Origin: Saccharospirillum impatiens DSM 12546
Lineage (GTDB): Bacteria; Pseudomonadota; Gammaproteobacteria; Pseudomonadales; Natronospirillaceae
Direction of reading: 5' to 3'
DNA: 36,752 nucleotides
Assembly (NCBI RefSeq): GCF_000423605.1
Contig: NZ_AUIH01000041.1
Location: 1 to 36,752, forward strand
Part shown: piece after piece, positions 25,301 to 33,925 of the stretch
Numbering within the stretch: the stretch's first letter is position 1
Layout of the letters: every line of letters starts with the position of its first letter
Made by a program: the position numbers and the translations under genes
Notes under the pieces: model-generated
Seen by the model: the letters and a program-made list of their open reading frames with translations, nothing else
What the model was told of the DNA's origin: nothing
The model's database searches: none

Positions 25301-26022
25301 CCAACGCCCTGAATTCATGGACGGTTTATGCACAGATTGATGGAGAGAACATTGGTGATCCGGATACCAGTTTGCCATTCCCGGAGAACACGGAAGCGAG
25401 CATGGCTTCATTCCAACTGTTCTTTAATCCGGATGGTACGGTTGATGAAGAGAACACCGGTGACTTCCTGATTTCCAACTGGAGCCCGATCGATCCCGAG
25501 ACCGGTGAGCCTACCGGTGCCTATGTCGGTGTGCCAGAGGCGCAGGGCGGGCGTCTGCCCATCCCGGACCCCAATACAAACTCGAACTTTGCCGTGTCGT
25601 TCGATGGGACAACCCAGTACGGCGGCCCCTTTGCCCGTTACGACTTTCAACAGGATGGCTACGCCAGTGGCCGGCTACAAGACCTTGAAGTTGGTGACGA
25701 CGGTATTGTCTTTGCCCGATATACCAACGGTGAAGCACAGGTATTGGGGCAGGTGGCTCTGGCCAGCTTCGCCAATAACGAGGGCTTGAACCCGGTAGGT
25801 AACACTGAGTGGCAGGAGAGTTTTGCCTCTGGTGATGCCACTGTCGGTGAGCCCGGTACCGGCTTGCTGGGCAACCTGCAGTCGGCTGCGCTGGAAGATT
25901 CAACGGTGGATCTTTCCGAGCAACTGGTGCATCTGATCATCGCGCAGCGCAATTACCAGGCCAGTGCGAAGACGATCGAGACCGCCAACGCCGTCACTCA
26001 GACGATTATTAATCTGAGGTAA
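22378..26022 (+). CDS. flgE: Flagellar hook protein FlgE, greatly enlarged
   Basis: This protein has 1214 residues against about 400-460 in enteric and Pseudomonas FlgE. The ends are standard: N-terminal GIAAANKDLQVTGNNIANAS and ALDLAVDGNGFFVM; C-terminal LVHLIIAQRNYQASAKTIET. Between about residues 230 and 905 lie four or five inserted modules of roughly 90-150 residues. They share a pattern of a beta strand, a helix with Ile-Asn or similar (AAINGTI at 274, AAINREL at 659, DEINQYQ at 824) and a strand with G.L.+., resembling the flagellin/hook IN motif. These should form extra surface domains on the hook. A hairpin (26050-26072) follows the gene. No frameshift is visible; the frame is open throughout. 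Confidence 0.93.
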   Translation: MSFGTGLSGIAAANKDLQVTGNNIANASTTGFKTSRTEFGDAYTNSFLGYGQDKAGAGVRVSNIGQKFDQGNISQTNSALDLAVDGNGFFVMEYPNGSVTYTRSGIFGVDKEGFITGNTGAKLQGFGVNENGIVNGVLTDLEVDTGNQPPRGTHGVDSRVNVPAGAQVLQQDGTITQTNGLAIGAAQTGSLVDTNSTLSTVGFPTTAGSAATYQGDPVGVGLPWTPSAVEASWTFDVTIQGPNINGGTAPLTANLQPFRDTATYNTVADMVAAINGTIQSDASLAGKIRAVENPAGTITFETNGVYATDGTSFVGLANSTGTLLDAGWMNFATPTVTSPVAGAELFTGGGFIDLTSDPGQPASIQGNDQMALEYNNFIPGTNTTLTSGTTLNTLDNTDPFANADAGNDIVFNINVGSLSSAVTMTVPAGGYANQAAFATAIETAVNGALGANTVIANVDGATNRLVMSTDTGVGIGPQDISIIHNAGTTTSSINMNTVGMAVSSAPAPTRVLGNPDTPFNNQLDITVDGGAPLTITIPPGSYASYNELADQIRTQIQTTPGLAGEINVSHVNGRLVLERTDIGEFPIDVDVADPATGESVDALGLTSSTKTVGTEPIDRSHSFRVNLTVPAPDEENRSGSVVISLDETILSVDQLAAAINRELAAVPEEDYIGVQAEVVRDESGNKKLQFVAAQEGEAAIVSITNILAPGDDLDVEQLSALLQVDSFDANYLEVGEAAITNGYPEQSLVLFNEEADERTPITIPEGSTAAQIAAQLSQEAGVDAEAETVVRLLSENYGNAGDMDIIINGQRITANSYQDMVDEINQYQQSSLNSITAELDSDTGDIVITSSTGIDVSVSVDSPNDNDTMTVQGGQGTAPVVLGGQPGAEVNARIGGFVDIILNEGFTLIEPDPRVTGLFNGLTPNSFEDYTINAFNPDDTSTYNEVASLPIYDSIGNQHQLQMFYVKNPGDENRPNALNSWTVYAQIDGENIGDPDTSLPFPENTEASMASFQLFFNPDGTVDEENTGDFLISNWSPIDPETGEPTGAYVGVPEAQGGRLPIPDPNTNSNFAVSFDGTTQYGGPFARYDFQQDGYASGRLQDLEVGDDGIVFARYTNGEAQVLGQVALASFANNEGLNPVGNTEWQESFASGDATVGEPGTGLLGNLQSAALEDSTVDLSEQLVHLIIAQRNYQASAKTIETANAVTQTIINLR

Positions 26023-26049
26023 TCGGCAATAGCACAGTAGAAGCTGGAA

Positions 26050-26072
26050 GGCGCTGAGCAACGCTCAGCGCC
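26050..26072 (+). terminator. Hairpin after flgE (probable terminator)
   Basis: GGCGCTGAGC (26050-26059) and GCTCAGCGCC (26063-26072) form a perfect 10-bp stem with loop AAC, 28 bases after the flgE stop, followed by GCTTTCC. The T tract is short. A second weak inverted repeat (AACCCG 26139-26144 / CGGGTT 26158-26163, then TTCGTCT) lies further on. The position, before a new sigma-54 promoter, suits the end of the flgBCDE transcript. Confidence 0.6.
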
Positions 26073-26252
26073 GCTTTCCGCTATCCGGCAAACCCAGGCT
26101 AAAGCTTGCCGCTAAAGCGGTCGGTTCCAATAAAGCAGAACCCGAAACAGACCATAACGGGTTTTCGTCTCTCAATGTTTCGCGTCTTTCACTGTCCAGC
26201 GTCACTGCTTGTCCCACGTCTTTTCATGTCCTGCGTCTTTTCTTCCAAAACC

Positions 26253-26268
26253 TGGCACACCTTTCGCT
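26253..26268 (+). promoter_or_regulatory. Sigma-54 promoter of flgF
   Basis: TGGCACACCTTTCGCT has the GG and GC elements exactly ten bases apart and matches the -24 box TGGCAC fully. It lies 44 bases before the flgF ATG, downstream of the flgE hairpin. Confidence 0.75.
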
Positions 26269-26311
26269 ATACCCTTGTTACAGTCTTATAAAGCGGCAGC
26301 AGGAGTCCGGT

Positions 26312-27055
26312 ATGGATCGTGCCCTCTACATTGCAATGACCGGCGCCAAGAACAACATGATGGCGCAAACGTCCCACTCCAATAACCTGGCCAATGCCTC
26401 CACCACCGGCTTCAGAGCCGATTGGGCACAGGCCCGGGCGATGCCGGTATACGGCGAGCATTATCCGACTCGCGCTTACTCGATGACCGAACGGCCGGCA
26501 ACAGACTTTAACGATGGCCCCCTGATTCAGACTGGCAACGAACTGGATGTCGCTATTGCGGGTGATGGTTTCTTATCGGTACTGGATGCGCAAGGCAACG
26601 AGGCCTACACCCGCCGGGGCGACTTGGCGGTAACGCCCCTGGGCGAACTGATCAACAGCGTAGGGCAGCCAGTACTGGGAAACGGAGGCCCCATTGTGTT
26701 GCCCCCGTATGAAAAACTGGAAATTGCCAGCGACGGCACGATTTCAATCCGCCCGGCGGGAGCTGGTCCGAATGAGATGCTGGTTATCGATGCGCTTAAG
26801 GTCGTTAACCCCGATTTGCAAAACCTGGATAAAGGCACCGATGGTCTTTTTCGACCTAGAGAGGGTGATCAGGTATTGCCTGCCGATCCGGCTCTGCAAG
26901 TAGCGTCCGGTTTTGTGGAAGGCAGCAACGTAAACGCCGTTGCCGAGTTGACCAACATATTGGCCATTAACCGCCAATATGAATTGCAGATCAAAATGAT
27001 GAAGGCATCGGACGATGTGTCCCAGGCCGCTGAACAATTGTTGCGCCTGAATTGA
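26312..27055 (+). CDS. flgF: Flagellar proximal rod protein FlgF
   Basis: This 247-residue rod protein has the axial N-terminus AMTGAKNNMMAQTSHSNNLA then NASTTGFRADWA, the central ELDVAIAGDGFLSV and the C-terminal ILAINRQYELQIKMMKASDD. The length and motifs are standard for FlgF. AGGAG lies 8 bases before ATG 26312. It is the first gene after the flgE terminator and 24 bp before flgG. Confidence 0.94.
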   Translation: MDRALYIAMTGAKNNMMAQTSHSNNLANASTTGFRADWAQARAMPVYGEHYPTRAYSMTERPATDFNDGPLIQTGNELDVAIAGDGFLSVLDAQGNEAYTRRGDLAVTPLGELINSVGQPVLGNGGPIVLPPYEKLEIASDGTISIRPAGAGPNEMLVIDALKVVNPDLQNLDKGTDGLFRPREGDQVLPADPALQVASGFVEGSNVNAVAELTNILAINRQYELQIKMMKASDDVSQAAEQLLRLN

Positions 27056-27079
27056 TTGGGCCCGGCAGGAGAGTAAGTC

Positions 27080-27865
27080 ATGCATAAGGCACTATGGGTA
27101 GGTAAAACCGGATTGCAGGCACAGGACATTGCCCTGGCCACCATTTCGAACAACATGGCGAATGCCAGCACTACCGGCTTTAAAAAAGAGCGGGCCGTGT
27201 TTGAGGATTTGATTTATCAGGTGCAGCGACAGCCCGGCGGACAGAGTGCTCAAAACACCCAGCTACCGTCCGGTTTGCAACTGGGCACCGGTGTACGCAC
27301 CGTCGGCACTCAAAAAATGTTCACCCAGGGTGACCTGAACATGACCGAGCAGCCGCTGGATATGGCCATCAACGGTCGTGGTTTTTTCCAGGTGCTGATG
27401 CCAGACGGCAATATGTCCTATACCCGTGATGGCACCTTTCACCTGAATGCCGATGGCGACATCGTTACAGCTAACGGCTACTTGCTGGAGCCCAATATTC
27501 AGGTGCCCGAACAAACCAAAACCATCACGGTTGGTACCGATGGTATTGTCACCGCTGTATCTGAAAACGATAACCTGCCGTTCGAAATTGGCCAGATCGA
27601 CGTGGTCGATTTTGTCAACCCGGCCGGTTTGCAAGCCATCGGCAATAACCTGTATCTGGAGACAGCCGCCAGCGGTCAGGCCCAGGTGGGTGTACCAAGT
27701 CTGGATGGTTTTGGTGCCATTGTTCAGGGCGCGCTTGAAACCTCCAACGTTACCATTGTTGAAGAGATGGTCGACATGATTTCAACGCAACGCGCCTACG
27801 AAATGAATTCCAAAGTCGTCAGCACAGCAGACCAGATGCTGGGCTTTATTAATCAGAATCTGTAG
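27080..27865 (+). CDS. flgG: Flagellar distal rod protein FlgG
   Basis: This 261-residue distal rod protein starts MHKALWVGKTGLQAQDIALA with SNNMANASTTGFKKERAVFE, the FlgG-type D0 motif plus the FlgG-specific FKKxRAxFEDL. GDLNMTEQPLDMAINGRGFF is also characteristic, and the C-terminus is VDMISTQRAYEMNSKVVSTA. The length is the normal 260-262. CAGGAGAG precedes ATG 27080. Confidence 0.95.
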   Translation: MHKALWVGKTGLQAQDIALATISNNMANASTTGFKKERAVFEDLIYQVQRQPGGQSAQNTQLPSGLQLGTGVRTVGTQKMFTQGDLNMTEQPLDMAINGRGFFQVLMPDGNMSYTRDGTFHLNADGDIVTANGYLLEPNIQVPEQTKTITVGTDGIVTAVSENDNLPFEIGQIDVVDFVNPAGLQAIGNNLYLETAASGQAQVGVPSLDGFGAIVQGALETSNVTIVEEMVDMISTQRAYEMNSKVVSTADQMLGFINQNL

Positions 27866-27902
27866 AAAAAGTGACACCGTTCGTTACGGTAAGGGGCACA
27901 GC

Positions 27903-28598
27903 ATGAACATTCACAGCGTACCAGCCATGTTAACGGCTTTGGTTACTCTCGCCCTGGCAGGGTGTGGCAGCATGCAGGTCACCGCTCTCAGTGACTCCCC
28001 GAAGCCAGGCGACCCTGAGTTTGCGCCTGTCCCGTCAGATTCACTGGAGCCACCGCCGAGCAACAATGGCTCTCTATTCAATGACATGTATGGCATGTCG
28101 TTGTATGGCGACAAAAAAGCCATGCGCACGGGCGACATCATTACGGTTGTTTTGGATGAAGAGACGCAAGGCAGTAAGTCTTCCCAGAGTTCGTCTTCCA
28201 AATCCAGCGAAGCGGGGCTTAACGCACCGGTCATTGCCGGAGGCGCTCCAATCGAAGCGTTGAGTGCTACGATCCAGGGTGAGCGAAACTTCTCTGGCCG
28301 GGGCGATGCAGACCAGAGCAACAGCTTGAGCGGTAACATCTCGGTGACGGTATCGGAAGTGTTGCCAAACGGGGTGCTGCGCGTACGCGGTGAAAAGTGG
28401 ATCACCCTCAACACCGGTGCTGAGTTTATTCGCATTCAGGGCATGTTGCGGCCAGAAGACATCAATCTGGATAACACAGTTTCCAGCCAGAAGTTGGCCG
28501 ATGCCCGCATTTCATACAGCGGTGCCGGCGGTTTGGCCAGCGCGAGTCAGCCTGGTTGGTTGACCCGGTTCTTTAATTCGCCGTTGTTTCCGTTTTAG
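27903..28598 (+). CDS. flgH: Flagellar L-ring protein FlgH
   Basis: This 231-residue lipoprotein forms the L ring in the outer membrane. The signal peptide ends with the lipobox LALAGC, so Cys21 is the lipidated residue. The family motifs [40 protein letters not shown] and [20 protein letters not shown] are all present. AGGGG is placed 7 bases before ATG 27903. A hairpin (28613-28639) and a new sigma-54 promoter lie between it and flgI. Confidence 0.94.
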   Translation: MNIHSVPAMLTALVTLALAGCGSMQVTALSDSPKPGDPEFAPVPSDSLEPPPSNNGSLFNDMYGMSLYGDKKAMRTGDIITVVLDEETQGSKSSQSSSSKSSEAGLNAPVIAGGAPIEALSATIQGERNFSGRGDADQSNSLSGNISVTVSEVLPNGVLRVRGEKWITLNTGAEFIRIQGMLRPEDINLDNTVSSQKLADARISYSGAGGLASASQPGWLTRFFNSPLFPF

Positions 28599-28612
28599 GG
28601 TTGAGTTTTTAC

Positions 28613-28639
28613 GAGCTGCGAGCAAACAGCTCACAGCTC
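28613..28639. repeat. Hairpin between flgH and flgI
   Basis: GAGCTGCGAGC (28613-28623) and GCTCACAGCTC (28629-28639) pair over 11 bp with a single mismatch and a 5-base loop (AAACA), 15 bases after the flgH stop. No T run follows. It may attenuate or stabilise mRNA ahead of the flgI promoter. Confidence 0.5.
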
Positions 28640-28646
28640 ACAACCA

Positions 28647-28662
28647 TGGCCCGCAACTTGCT
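28647..28662 (+). promoter_or_regulatory. Sigma-54 promoter of flgI
   Basis: TGGCCCGCAACTTGCT matches the consensus TGGCACG-N4-TTGCT at all but one non-N position, with GG and GC ten bases apart. It lies 43 bases before the flgI ATG. Confidence 0.75.
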
Positions 28663-28704
28663 AATCCATCAACGCACGCCCCAAACCGCCAACAAGGTGA
28701 CACC

Positions 28705-29793
28705 ATGAAACGCTTAACGATCACACTAATTCTATTGCTGCTTGGCAGCCTGGCTTATGCCGATCGAATTAAGGATCTGGCGGGTGTTCAAGGTGTGCGC
28801 AACAACCAGTTAGTTGGCTATGGCCTGGTGGTTGGCCTGGGCGGTACGGGCGATCGAGCTCCATTCACCAACCAAACCTTCCGCAACATGATGGAGCAAT
28901 TCGGCATCACCATACCGGAAGGTCAGGACCCCAGGCTGCGTAACGTAGCGGCGGTCAGCGTTCACGCCACCTTACCGCCTTTCTCCAAGCCGGGTCAGGA
29001 AATTGACATCACGGTCTCCAGTATTGGCAACGCCGATAGCCTGCGCGGCGGCAGCCTGCTGCTTACGCCTCTTCGTGGCCCTGATGGCCAGACCTACGCC
29101 GTGGCTCAGGGTAGCCTAATAGTCAGTGGCTTTGGCGCTGAAGGGCAGGATGGCTCCTCCATTCAGGTAAACGTCACCAGTGCGGGGCGTATTCCCAATG
29201 GCGCCATCGTAGAGCGAGGCGTTAACAGCACGTTTTCGCAGGGCGATTTTCTGACGTTCAACCTTCATCGCCCCGATTTCACGACGGCCCGGCGCATGTC
29301 TGAAACCATTAATGATTTGCTGGGCCCGGGCGCCGCCTCAGCGGTCGACGCTGCTTCTGTCCGGGTGACCGCTCCCCGTGACCCTAATCAACGAGTCAGT
29401 TTCATCAGCGTGCTGGAGAACCTGGAAGTCACACCCGGTGAAGAATCGGCCAAGGTCATTATCAACAGCCGCACAGGTACGATAGTGGTCGGTCAACATG
29501 TCCGAATTGACCCGGTGGCGGTAACCCACGGCAACCTGACCGTCACTATCGATAACGCGCTGCAAGTCAGCCAGCCTGAAGGGTTTACCGACGGCGATAC
29601 GGTGGTAGTGCCTGACACGGACATCACCATAGACGAGGGCGATAACCGGATGTTCTTGTTCGGCGGCACCGTAACGCTGAATGACATAGTGAATGCCGTT
29701 AACCAGGTAGGGGCCGCGCCGGGTGACCTGATGGCCATTCTGGAAGCACTGAAATCAGCAGGTGCGCTAAAGGCAGAACTGATTGTCATCTGA
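28705..29793 (+). CDS. flgI: Flagellar P-ring protein FlgI
   Basis: This 362-residue protein is exported by Sec (signal peptide ending GSLAYA, then [20 protein letters not shown]) and polymerises into the periplasmic P ring with the help of FlgA. Family motifs [47 protein letters not shown] and the C-terminal [20 protein letters not shown] are all present. The length is the usual 360-370. It has its own sigma-54 promoter-like site upstream and is followed by an 85-bp gap to flgJ. Confidence 0.95.
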   Translation: MKRLTITLILLLLGSLAYADRIKDLAGVQGVRNNQLVGYGLVVGLGGTGDRAPFTNQTFRNMMEQFGITIPEGQDPRLRNVAAVSVHATLPPFSKPGQEIDITVSSIGNADSLRGGSLLLTPLRGPDGQTYAVAQGSLIVSGFGAEGQDGSSIQVNVTSAGRIPNGAIVERGVNSTFSQGDFLTFNLHRPDFTTARRMSETINDLLGPGAASAVDAASVRVTAPRDPNQRVSFISVLENLEVTPGEESAKVIINSRTGTIVVGQHVRIDPVAVTHGNLTVTIDNALQVSQPEGFTDGDTVVVPDTDITIDEGDNRMFLFGGTVTLNDIVNAVNQVGAAPGDLMAILEALKSAGALKAELIVI

Positions 29794-29796
29794 GTC

Positions 29797-29812
29797 TGGC
29801 ACGTATCTTGAG
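29797..29812 (+). promoter_or_regulatory. Possible sigma-54 promoter of flgJ
   Basis: TGGCACGTATCTTGAG matches the -24 box completely and the spacing of the -12 box, but the nearly invariant GC of the -12 element reads GA. It lies 66 bases before the flgJ ATG, just after the flgI stop. It is either a weak promoter or a decayed one. Confidence 0.35.
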
Positions 29813-29878
29813 TAGTTAACTGACGGTAACGGTTCGAATCATAGAACCGGCAACGTTTAACCCATAGAGCGGCAAATC

Positions 29879-30850
29879 ATGGCTTCACAAATCGACGCAG
29901 CCTTTAACTACAACGATCTTAACGGTCTGAACAGCTTGAAATCGCTGGCCCGTAAAGACGATGCCGCCGCTCTGAAAGGCGTTGCCCAGCAGTTTGAATC
30001 GATGTTCATCAACATGATGCTTAAAAGCATGCGTGATGCTACTGATGTCATGGCGTCTGATTTGCTCAGCAGCAACGAAACCAAATTCTACCGGGACATG
30101 CACGACCAACAGCTCAGTCTGCACCTGGCCGAGAGTGGTGGCTATGGGTTGGCTGAAGTGATGTTTGAACAGATGTCAGCTCAATTGCCTCAGCGTCCGG
30201 CTGACTTTAACAACATCGATGTTAAGTCGCTGAACGACAGCCTGCGCCCTGAAATACCTGTGACGCCTGGCGTAACCCGTCCGACAGATCAGCCTGGCGA
30301 ATCAAACGCTGGCGAAACGTCTTCCCGTTTAAACCTGAACAACCCCGAACCGGACAAACTTTCGGCGTTTGAATCCCCTGAGGCTTTTATCGAGTCTTTG
30401 CTGCCTCATGCCGAGCAGGCTGCCCAAAGACTGGGTGTGGAACCGCGTATTCTGGTCGCTCAGGCGGCACTGGAAACGGGTTGGGGCAGGTCAATGATTA
30501 AAGACGACCAGGGCACCAACAGTTTCAACTTTTTCGGCATTAAAGCCGATCAACGCTGGCAGGGTGCAGTGGCCGATACGCAGACACACGAATACGTTGA
30601 AGGCAACCGCATTGCCATTCGCGATGCGTTTCGCGCCTATGACGACCCGTCCCAGTCGTTTAACGACTACGTCGACTTCCTGAAGAACAACCCGCGCTAC
30701 CAGGCGGCACTGGAGCAAGTGGAAAACCCTGAACTGTTTGTCCGCTCCCTGCAATCGGCCGGCTACGCCACCGATCCGGAGTACGCCAATAAAATTCTGC
30801 GCATCGCCAACAACCTGCCTGGTGTTGATGTCAGCACCGGACAGGCGTAA
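29879..30850 (+). CDS. flgJ: Flagellar rod-cap and peptidoglycan hydrolase FlgJ
   Basis: This 323-residue two-domain protein has a rod-binding N-terminal half (about residues 20-105: VAQQFESMFINMMLKSMRDA; KFYRDMHDQQLSLHLAE). A linker with Pro/Thr/Ser runs to about residue 160. The C-terminal half is a glucosaminidase-type domain (about 160-315) with the catalytic glutamate in AQAALETGWGRSM and the later FFGIK and FRAYDDPSQSFNDYVDFL. It cuts the cell wall so that the rod can pass. The bifunctional form is usual in gammaproteobacteria. flgK starts 15 bp after it. Confidence 0.94.
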   Translation: MASQIDAAFNYNDLNGLNSLKSLARKDDAAALKGVAQQFESMFINMMLKSMRDATDVMASDLLSSNETKFYRDMHDQQLSLHLAESGGYGLAEVMFEQMSAQLPQRPADFNNIDVKSLNDSLRPEIPVTPGVTRPTDQPGESNAGETSSRLNLNNPEPDKLSAFESPEAFIESLLPHAEQAAQRLGVEPRILVAQAALETGWGRSMIKDDQGTNSFNFFGIKADQRWQGAVADTQTHEYVEGNRIAIRDAFRAYDDPSQSFNDYVDFLKNNPRYQAALEQVENPELFVRSLQSAGYATDPEYANKILRIANNLPGVDVSTGQA

Positions 30851-30865
30851 GCCGGAGGCTATGGG

Positions 30866-33800
30866 ATGAGCTTGCTCAACACCGCAATCAGTGGCCTGAA
30901 AGCCCAGCAGGAAGCACTGCGCGTTACCGGCCACAACATTTCCAACGCCAGCACACCGGGCTATTCGCGCCAGGAAGTGGTGCTCGATACCAACAACCCT
31001 CTGTTTAGGGGGTTTGGCTTTGTCGGGCAGGGTGTGGATGTTCAATCGGTTCGCCGGATAACCGACCAGTTCATGATCGCCCAGCAACGTTCCGACACGA
31101 GTGAATTCCAGCAATTGAATGCCTACAAGGTCAACATTGAACAGGTTGACCGCATTCTGGCTGACGAGCGCACCGGCCTGCAGCCGCAACTCGACCGTTT
31201 CTTCGCCAGCCTGCAAGGCGGGGCCGATAATCCGGCTTATGTACCTTCGCGAGATGTGGTGCTGGGCGAGTCACAGGGCCTGGTCGATCGGTTTAAAACC
31301 ATTCACCAATACCTGACTGACCAGAACGAAACTCTGAACAGTCAGATGGAAGCCATGGCCGCTCAGGTCAATTCGCTGGCCGCAGGCATTGCCGATCTGA
31401 ACAACGAGATCGTTAGTGCACGCGGAAGTGCGACCGCTCAACCCCCCAACGATTTAATCGATAAGCGCGACGAACTGGTGCGCCAGTTATCAGAGTACGT
31501 TGGCATTGACGTCACCGTCGATAAAGAGCAATACAATATTTCTATTGGCAGTGGCCAGGCTCTGGTTCTTGCCAACCAGGCTAACCGTATCGAGGCTGCC
31601 CCGGGTATTGATGACCCGCAGCGATACGGCATTAAGTTTGTTAGCCCAATCGAACGCAACGACATCACCACTGACATCAGCGGTGGCCAGTTGGAAGGAT
31701 TGTTACGATTCCGATCCGATGCGCTGGATCCTGCCTTGAATAATCTGGGTCGAATCGCTGTTAGCTTGACCCAGGAGTTCAATAAACAGCACCAACTTGG
31801 CATCGACCTGAATGGCAACTTTGGTCAAAATGCGTTTCAGGATATGAACGATCCAGCTTTGGCATCGGTTGGTCGTGCCCAGGGCAGCAGCGATAATGCG
31901 TTGCCCCGCAACCAGGTACTCAGTGTGTTTTTTGAAGATACACGTGAGCTCACCACCAGCGATTACTCTTTGAACCTGACTGGTCCTGGTAATTCGCGTT
32001 ATGAAGTGATTCGAAAAAGTGACGGGGCCGAAGTCGCCAGTGGTTCCCTGACAGGTGATTTTCCGGACGATATCGAATTCGATGGCCTGAGAGTTCGATT
32101 GGAAAGCGGCAGTTTCAAAGAGGGCGATGAATTCACCATTAACCCACTGCGGGGCGCACCGGCCCAGCTCGACTGGCTCATCGATGAGCCGGCCGAACTG
32201 GCATTTGGGTATCCAATGCGTGCCGGTACCGGAGTGGGCAACCAGGGCACCGGTGCCATTGACCAGGGCGCCATGCTTAGCAAAGACAGCAACATATTTT
32301 CCGTCGATGGTGAGCTGAGCCCGCCACTGGTCATCGTGTTTGAAAGCCCGACCCGGTATTCGGTGTATGACAACAGCGACCCGGGAAACCCGGTGTCACT
32401 GGACCCACCACTGGAAAATATCGAATACGTGCCAGGTACGACCAATACCCTGTTTACCGCTGACCCAGGTGAAACCCAAGTCAGTAGCTGGCGGCCACGC
32501 TTACCGGAAAATCCTGCGCTGGCGCTCAATGGTCCTGCAACAATAGCCCCTTACAACGGCATCAACTCTGAACGGTTCGTATTCTCCAGAACCAATCCGG
32601 AAACCGGTGAAGTAACACAGGACGAAACGCTGGTTACTTCTAGTGGGGCCAGTGCAGCCGAGATTGCAGATGAGTTGAACCGGGTCGATGGCGTGACAGC
32701 CCGGGCGTATACCGAAGTCCAAATTGCCAATTTCACCAATTCAGGCACGCCATACGATCCGGATAACCCGTTTGAGGTCTGGGTGAACGGATTCAATTTG
32801 ACAGAAGATGACCTTGGCCCCAATCAAAGCATCTACATGGATGGTTATCCGGAAGAACTGCCCGAAGAAATGAATCCCAATTTCCTCGCCGACCGCATCA
32901 ACGCCCACTACGATCTCCAGCAGGCGGGCATTCGTGCCAAGAGTGATGGTGAAACACTGACCATCACTAACGAAGAAGGTGAAGACATCTTCATCGAAAT
33001 GCGGGGCGACAAACCTCAGGACGTTATCGTCGGGCCGCCCCCGGTTGGACCTGGACCTGTGAATGGTGCCATCGATCCGGGCGATACCTTTGAAATCAGT
33101 ACCGGTGAAAGCTGGCCTCTGGAGCCCGTTGCAGGCAATACACGTGGCCAGTTGAACAACCTGACCGGTTTTGATTTTAGCGATGGAGGGCCATACACCT
33201 ATGAAATGTACCTGCCTGATGGTCGGACCGGCCGCATTACTCTGGCAGGGAACCACGCTACCGCCGATGATGTAAAAGCCGAAGTCGAAGCGAAGATCGG
33301 TGCGCTGCTCGACAGCCCGGGGCGCGTTCAAGCCCGAATCACGGCTCGTGGCGAACTGGAATACCAAATATTCATGAAAGTAGAAGGCACCGGTAATAAC
33401 GACACAGTGGGTGTTAACGTGGGTGGGCAGGTTGATGTCACCATGTCAGACGGTATATCCGTGCGAACAAGACCTGAAGCCGGGGCTATTTTTACCGGTG
33501 TGCCGGACGCCAGATCCACCTATCAGGGTTTCCAGTTTGAAATAGGTGGTCGCCCGGAAACCGGTGATGAGTTTACCATCGGCTGGAACGAAGGTGGGGT
33601 CAGTGACAACCGCAATGTACTCGACCTGGTAGGGCTTGAAACCACCGATACTGTCAACAACCGTGATGGTGGTATGACGTTTACTGAAGCCTACAGTCAG
33701 GCAGTAGAGCAGGTGGGCACCAAAACCCGCCAGGCTCAGATTCAGACCGATGCTGCCGAAGGGGTGCTGGCTGCGGGTGATGAAGCCCTTAATTCAGTGC

Positions 33801-33925
33801 GAGGGGTTAATCTTGATGAAGAAGCCGCACGACTGATTGAATTTCAACTGGCCTACAATGCCAATGCCCGTGTGATCAGCATTGCCCAGGAAACCTTTGA
33901 TGCGTTGTTGGGAGCCTTTCGATGA
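30866..33925 (+). CDS. flgK: Flagellar hook-filament junction protein FlgK (HAP1), greatly enlarged
   Basis: This protein has 1019 residues against about 550-680 in most relatives. The N-terminus is standard (GLKAQQEALRVTGHNISNAS, TPGYSRQEVVLDTNNP), as are the FlgK-specific LDRFFASLQGGADNPA and RDELVRQLSEYVGIDV. The C-terminus has LDEEAARLIEFQLAYNANAR and ends LLGAFR. The extra material, about residues 430-900, includes segments with the strand-helix-strand pattern seen in the enlarged FlgE (ADRINAHYDL near 675; ADDVKAEVEAKIGALL near 800), joined near residue 725 by a Pro/Gly linker, PPPVGPGPVNG. GGAGG lies about 9 bases before the ATG. It overlaps flgL by ATGA. Confidence 0.93.
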   Translation: MSLLNTAISGLKAQQEALRVTGHNISNASTPGYSRQEVVLDTNNPLFRGFGFVGQGVDVQSVRRITDQFMIAQQRSDTSEFQQLNAYKVNIEQVDRILADERTGLQPQLDRFFASLQGGADNPAYVPSRDVVLGESQGLVDRFKTIHQYLTDQNETLNSQMEAMAAQVNSLAAGIADLNNEIVSARGSATAQPPNDLIDKRDELVRQLSEYVGIDVTVDKEQYNISIGSGQALVLANQANRIEAAPGIDDPQRYGIKFVSPIERNDITTDISGGQLEGLLRFRSDALDPALNNLGRIAVSLTQEFNKQHQLGIDLNGNFGQNAFQDMNDPALASVGRAQGSSDNALPRNQVLSVFFEDTRELTTSDYSLNLTGPGNSRYEVIRKSDGAEVASGSLTGDFPDDIEFDGLRVRLESGSFKEGDEFTINPLRGAPAQLDWLIDEPAELAFGYPMRAGTGVGNQGTGAIDQGAMLSKDSNIFSVDGELSPPLVIVFESPTRYSVYDNSDPGNPVSLDPPLENIEYVPGTTNTLFTADPGETQVSSWRPRLPENPALALNGPATIAPYNGINSERFVFSRTNPETGEVTQDETLVTSSGASAAEIADELNRVDGVTARAYTEVQIANFTNSGTPYDPDNPFEVWVNGFNLTEDDLGPNQSIYMDGYPEELPEEMNPNFLADRINAHYDLQQAGIRAKSDGETLTITNEEGEDIFIEMRGDKPQDVIVGPPPVGPGPVNGAIDPGDTFEISTGESWPLEPVAGNTRGQLNNLTGFDFSDGGPYTYEMYLPDGRTGRITLAGNHATADDVKAEVEAKIGALLDSPGRVQARITARGELEYQIFMKVEGTGNNDTVGVNVGGQVDVTMSDGISVRTRPEAGAIFTGVPDARSTYQGFQFEIGGRPETGDEFTIGWNEGGVSDNRNVLDLVGLETTDTVNNRDGGMTFTEAYSQAVEQVGTKTRQAQIQTDAAEGVLAAGDEALNSVRGVNLDEEAARLIEFQLAYNANARVISIAQETFDALLGAFR

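Noticed and set aside
26106-26291. 61-codon plus-strand frame between flgE and flgF
   Set aside because: It overlaps the hairpin and sigma-54 promoter region, with no ribosome site or family resemblance.
30784-30808. Possible FliA promoter (TAAA... GCCAACAA) before flgK inside flgJ
   Set aside because: Only 12 bases separate the elements instead of about 15, and the -10 box has two mismatches.
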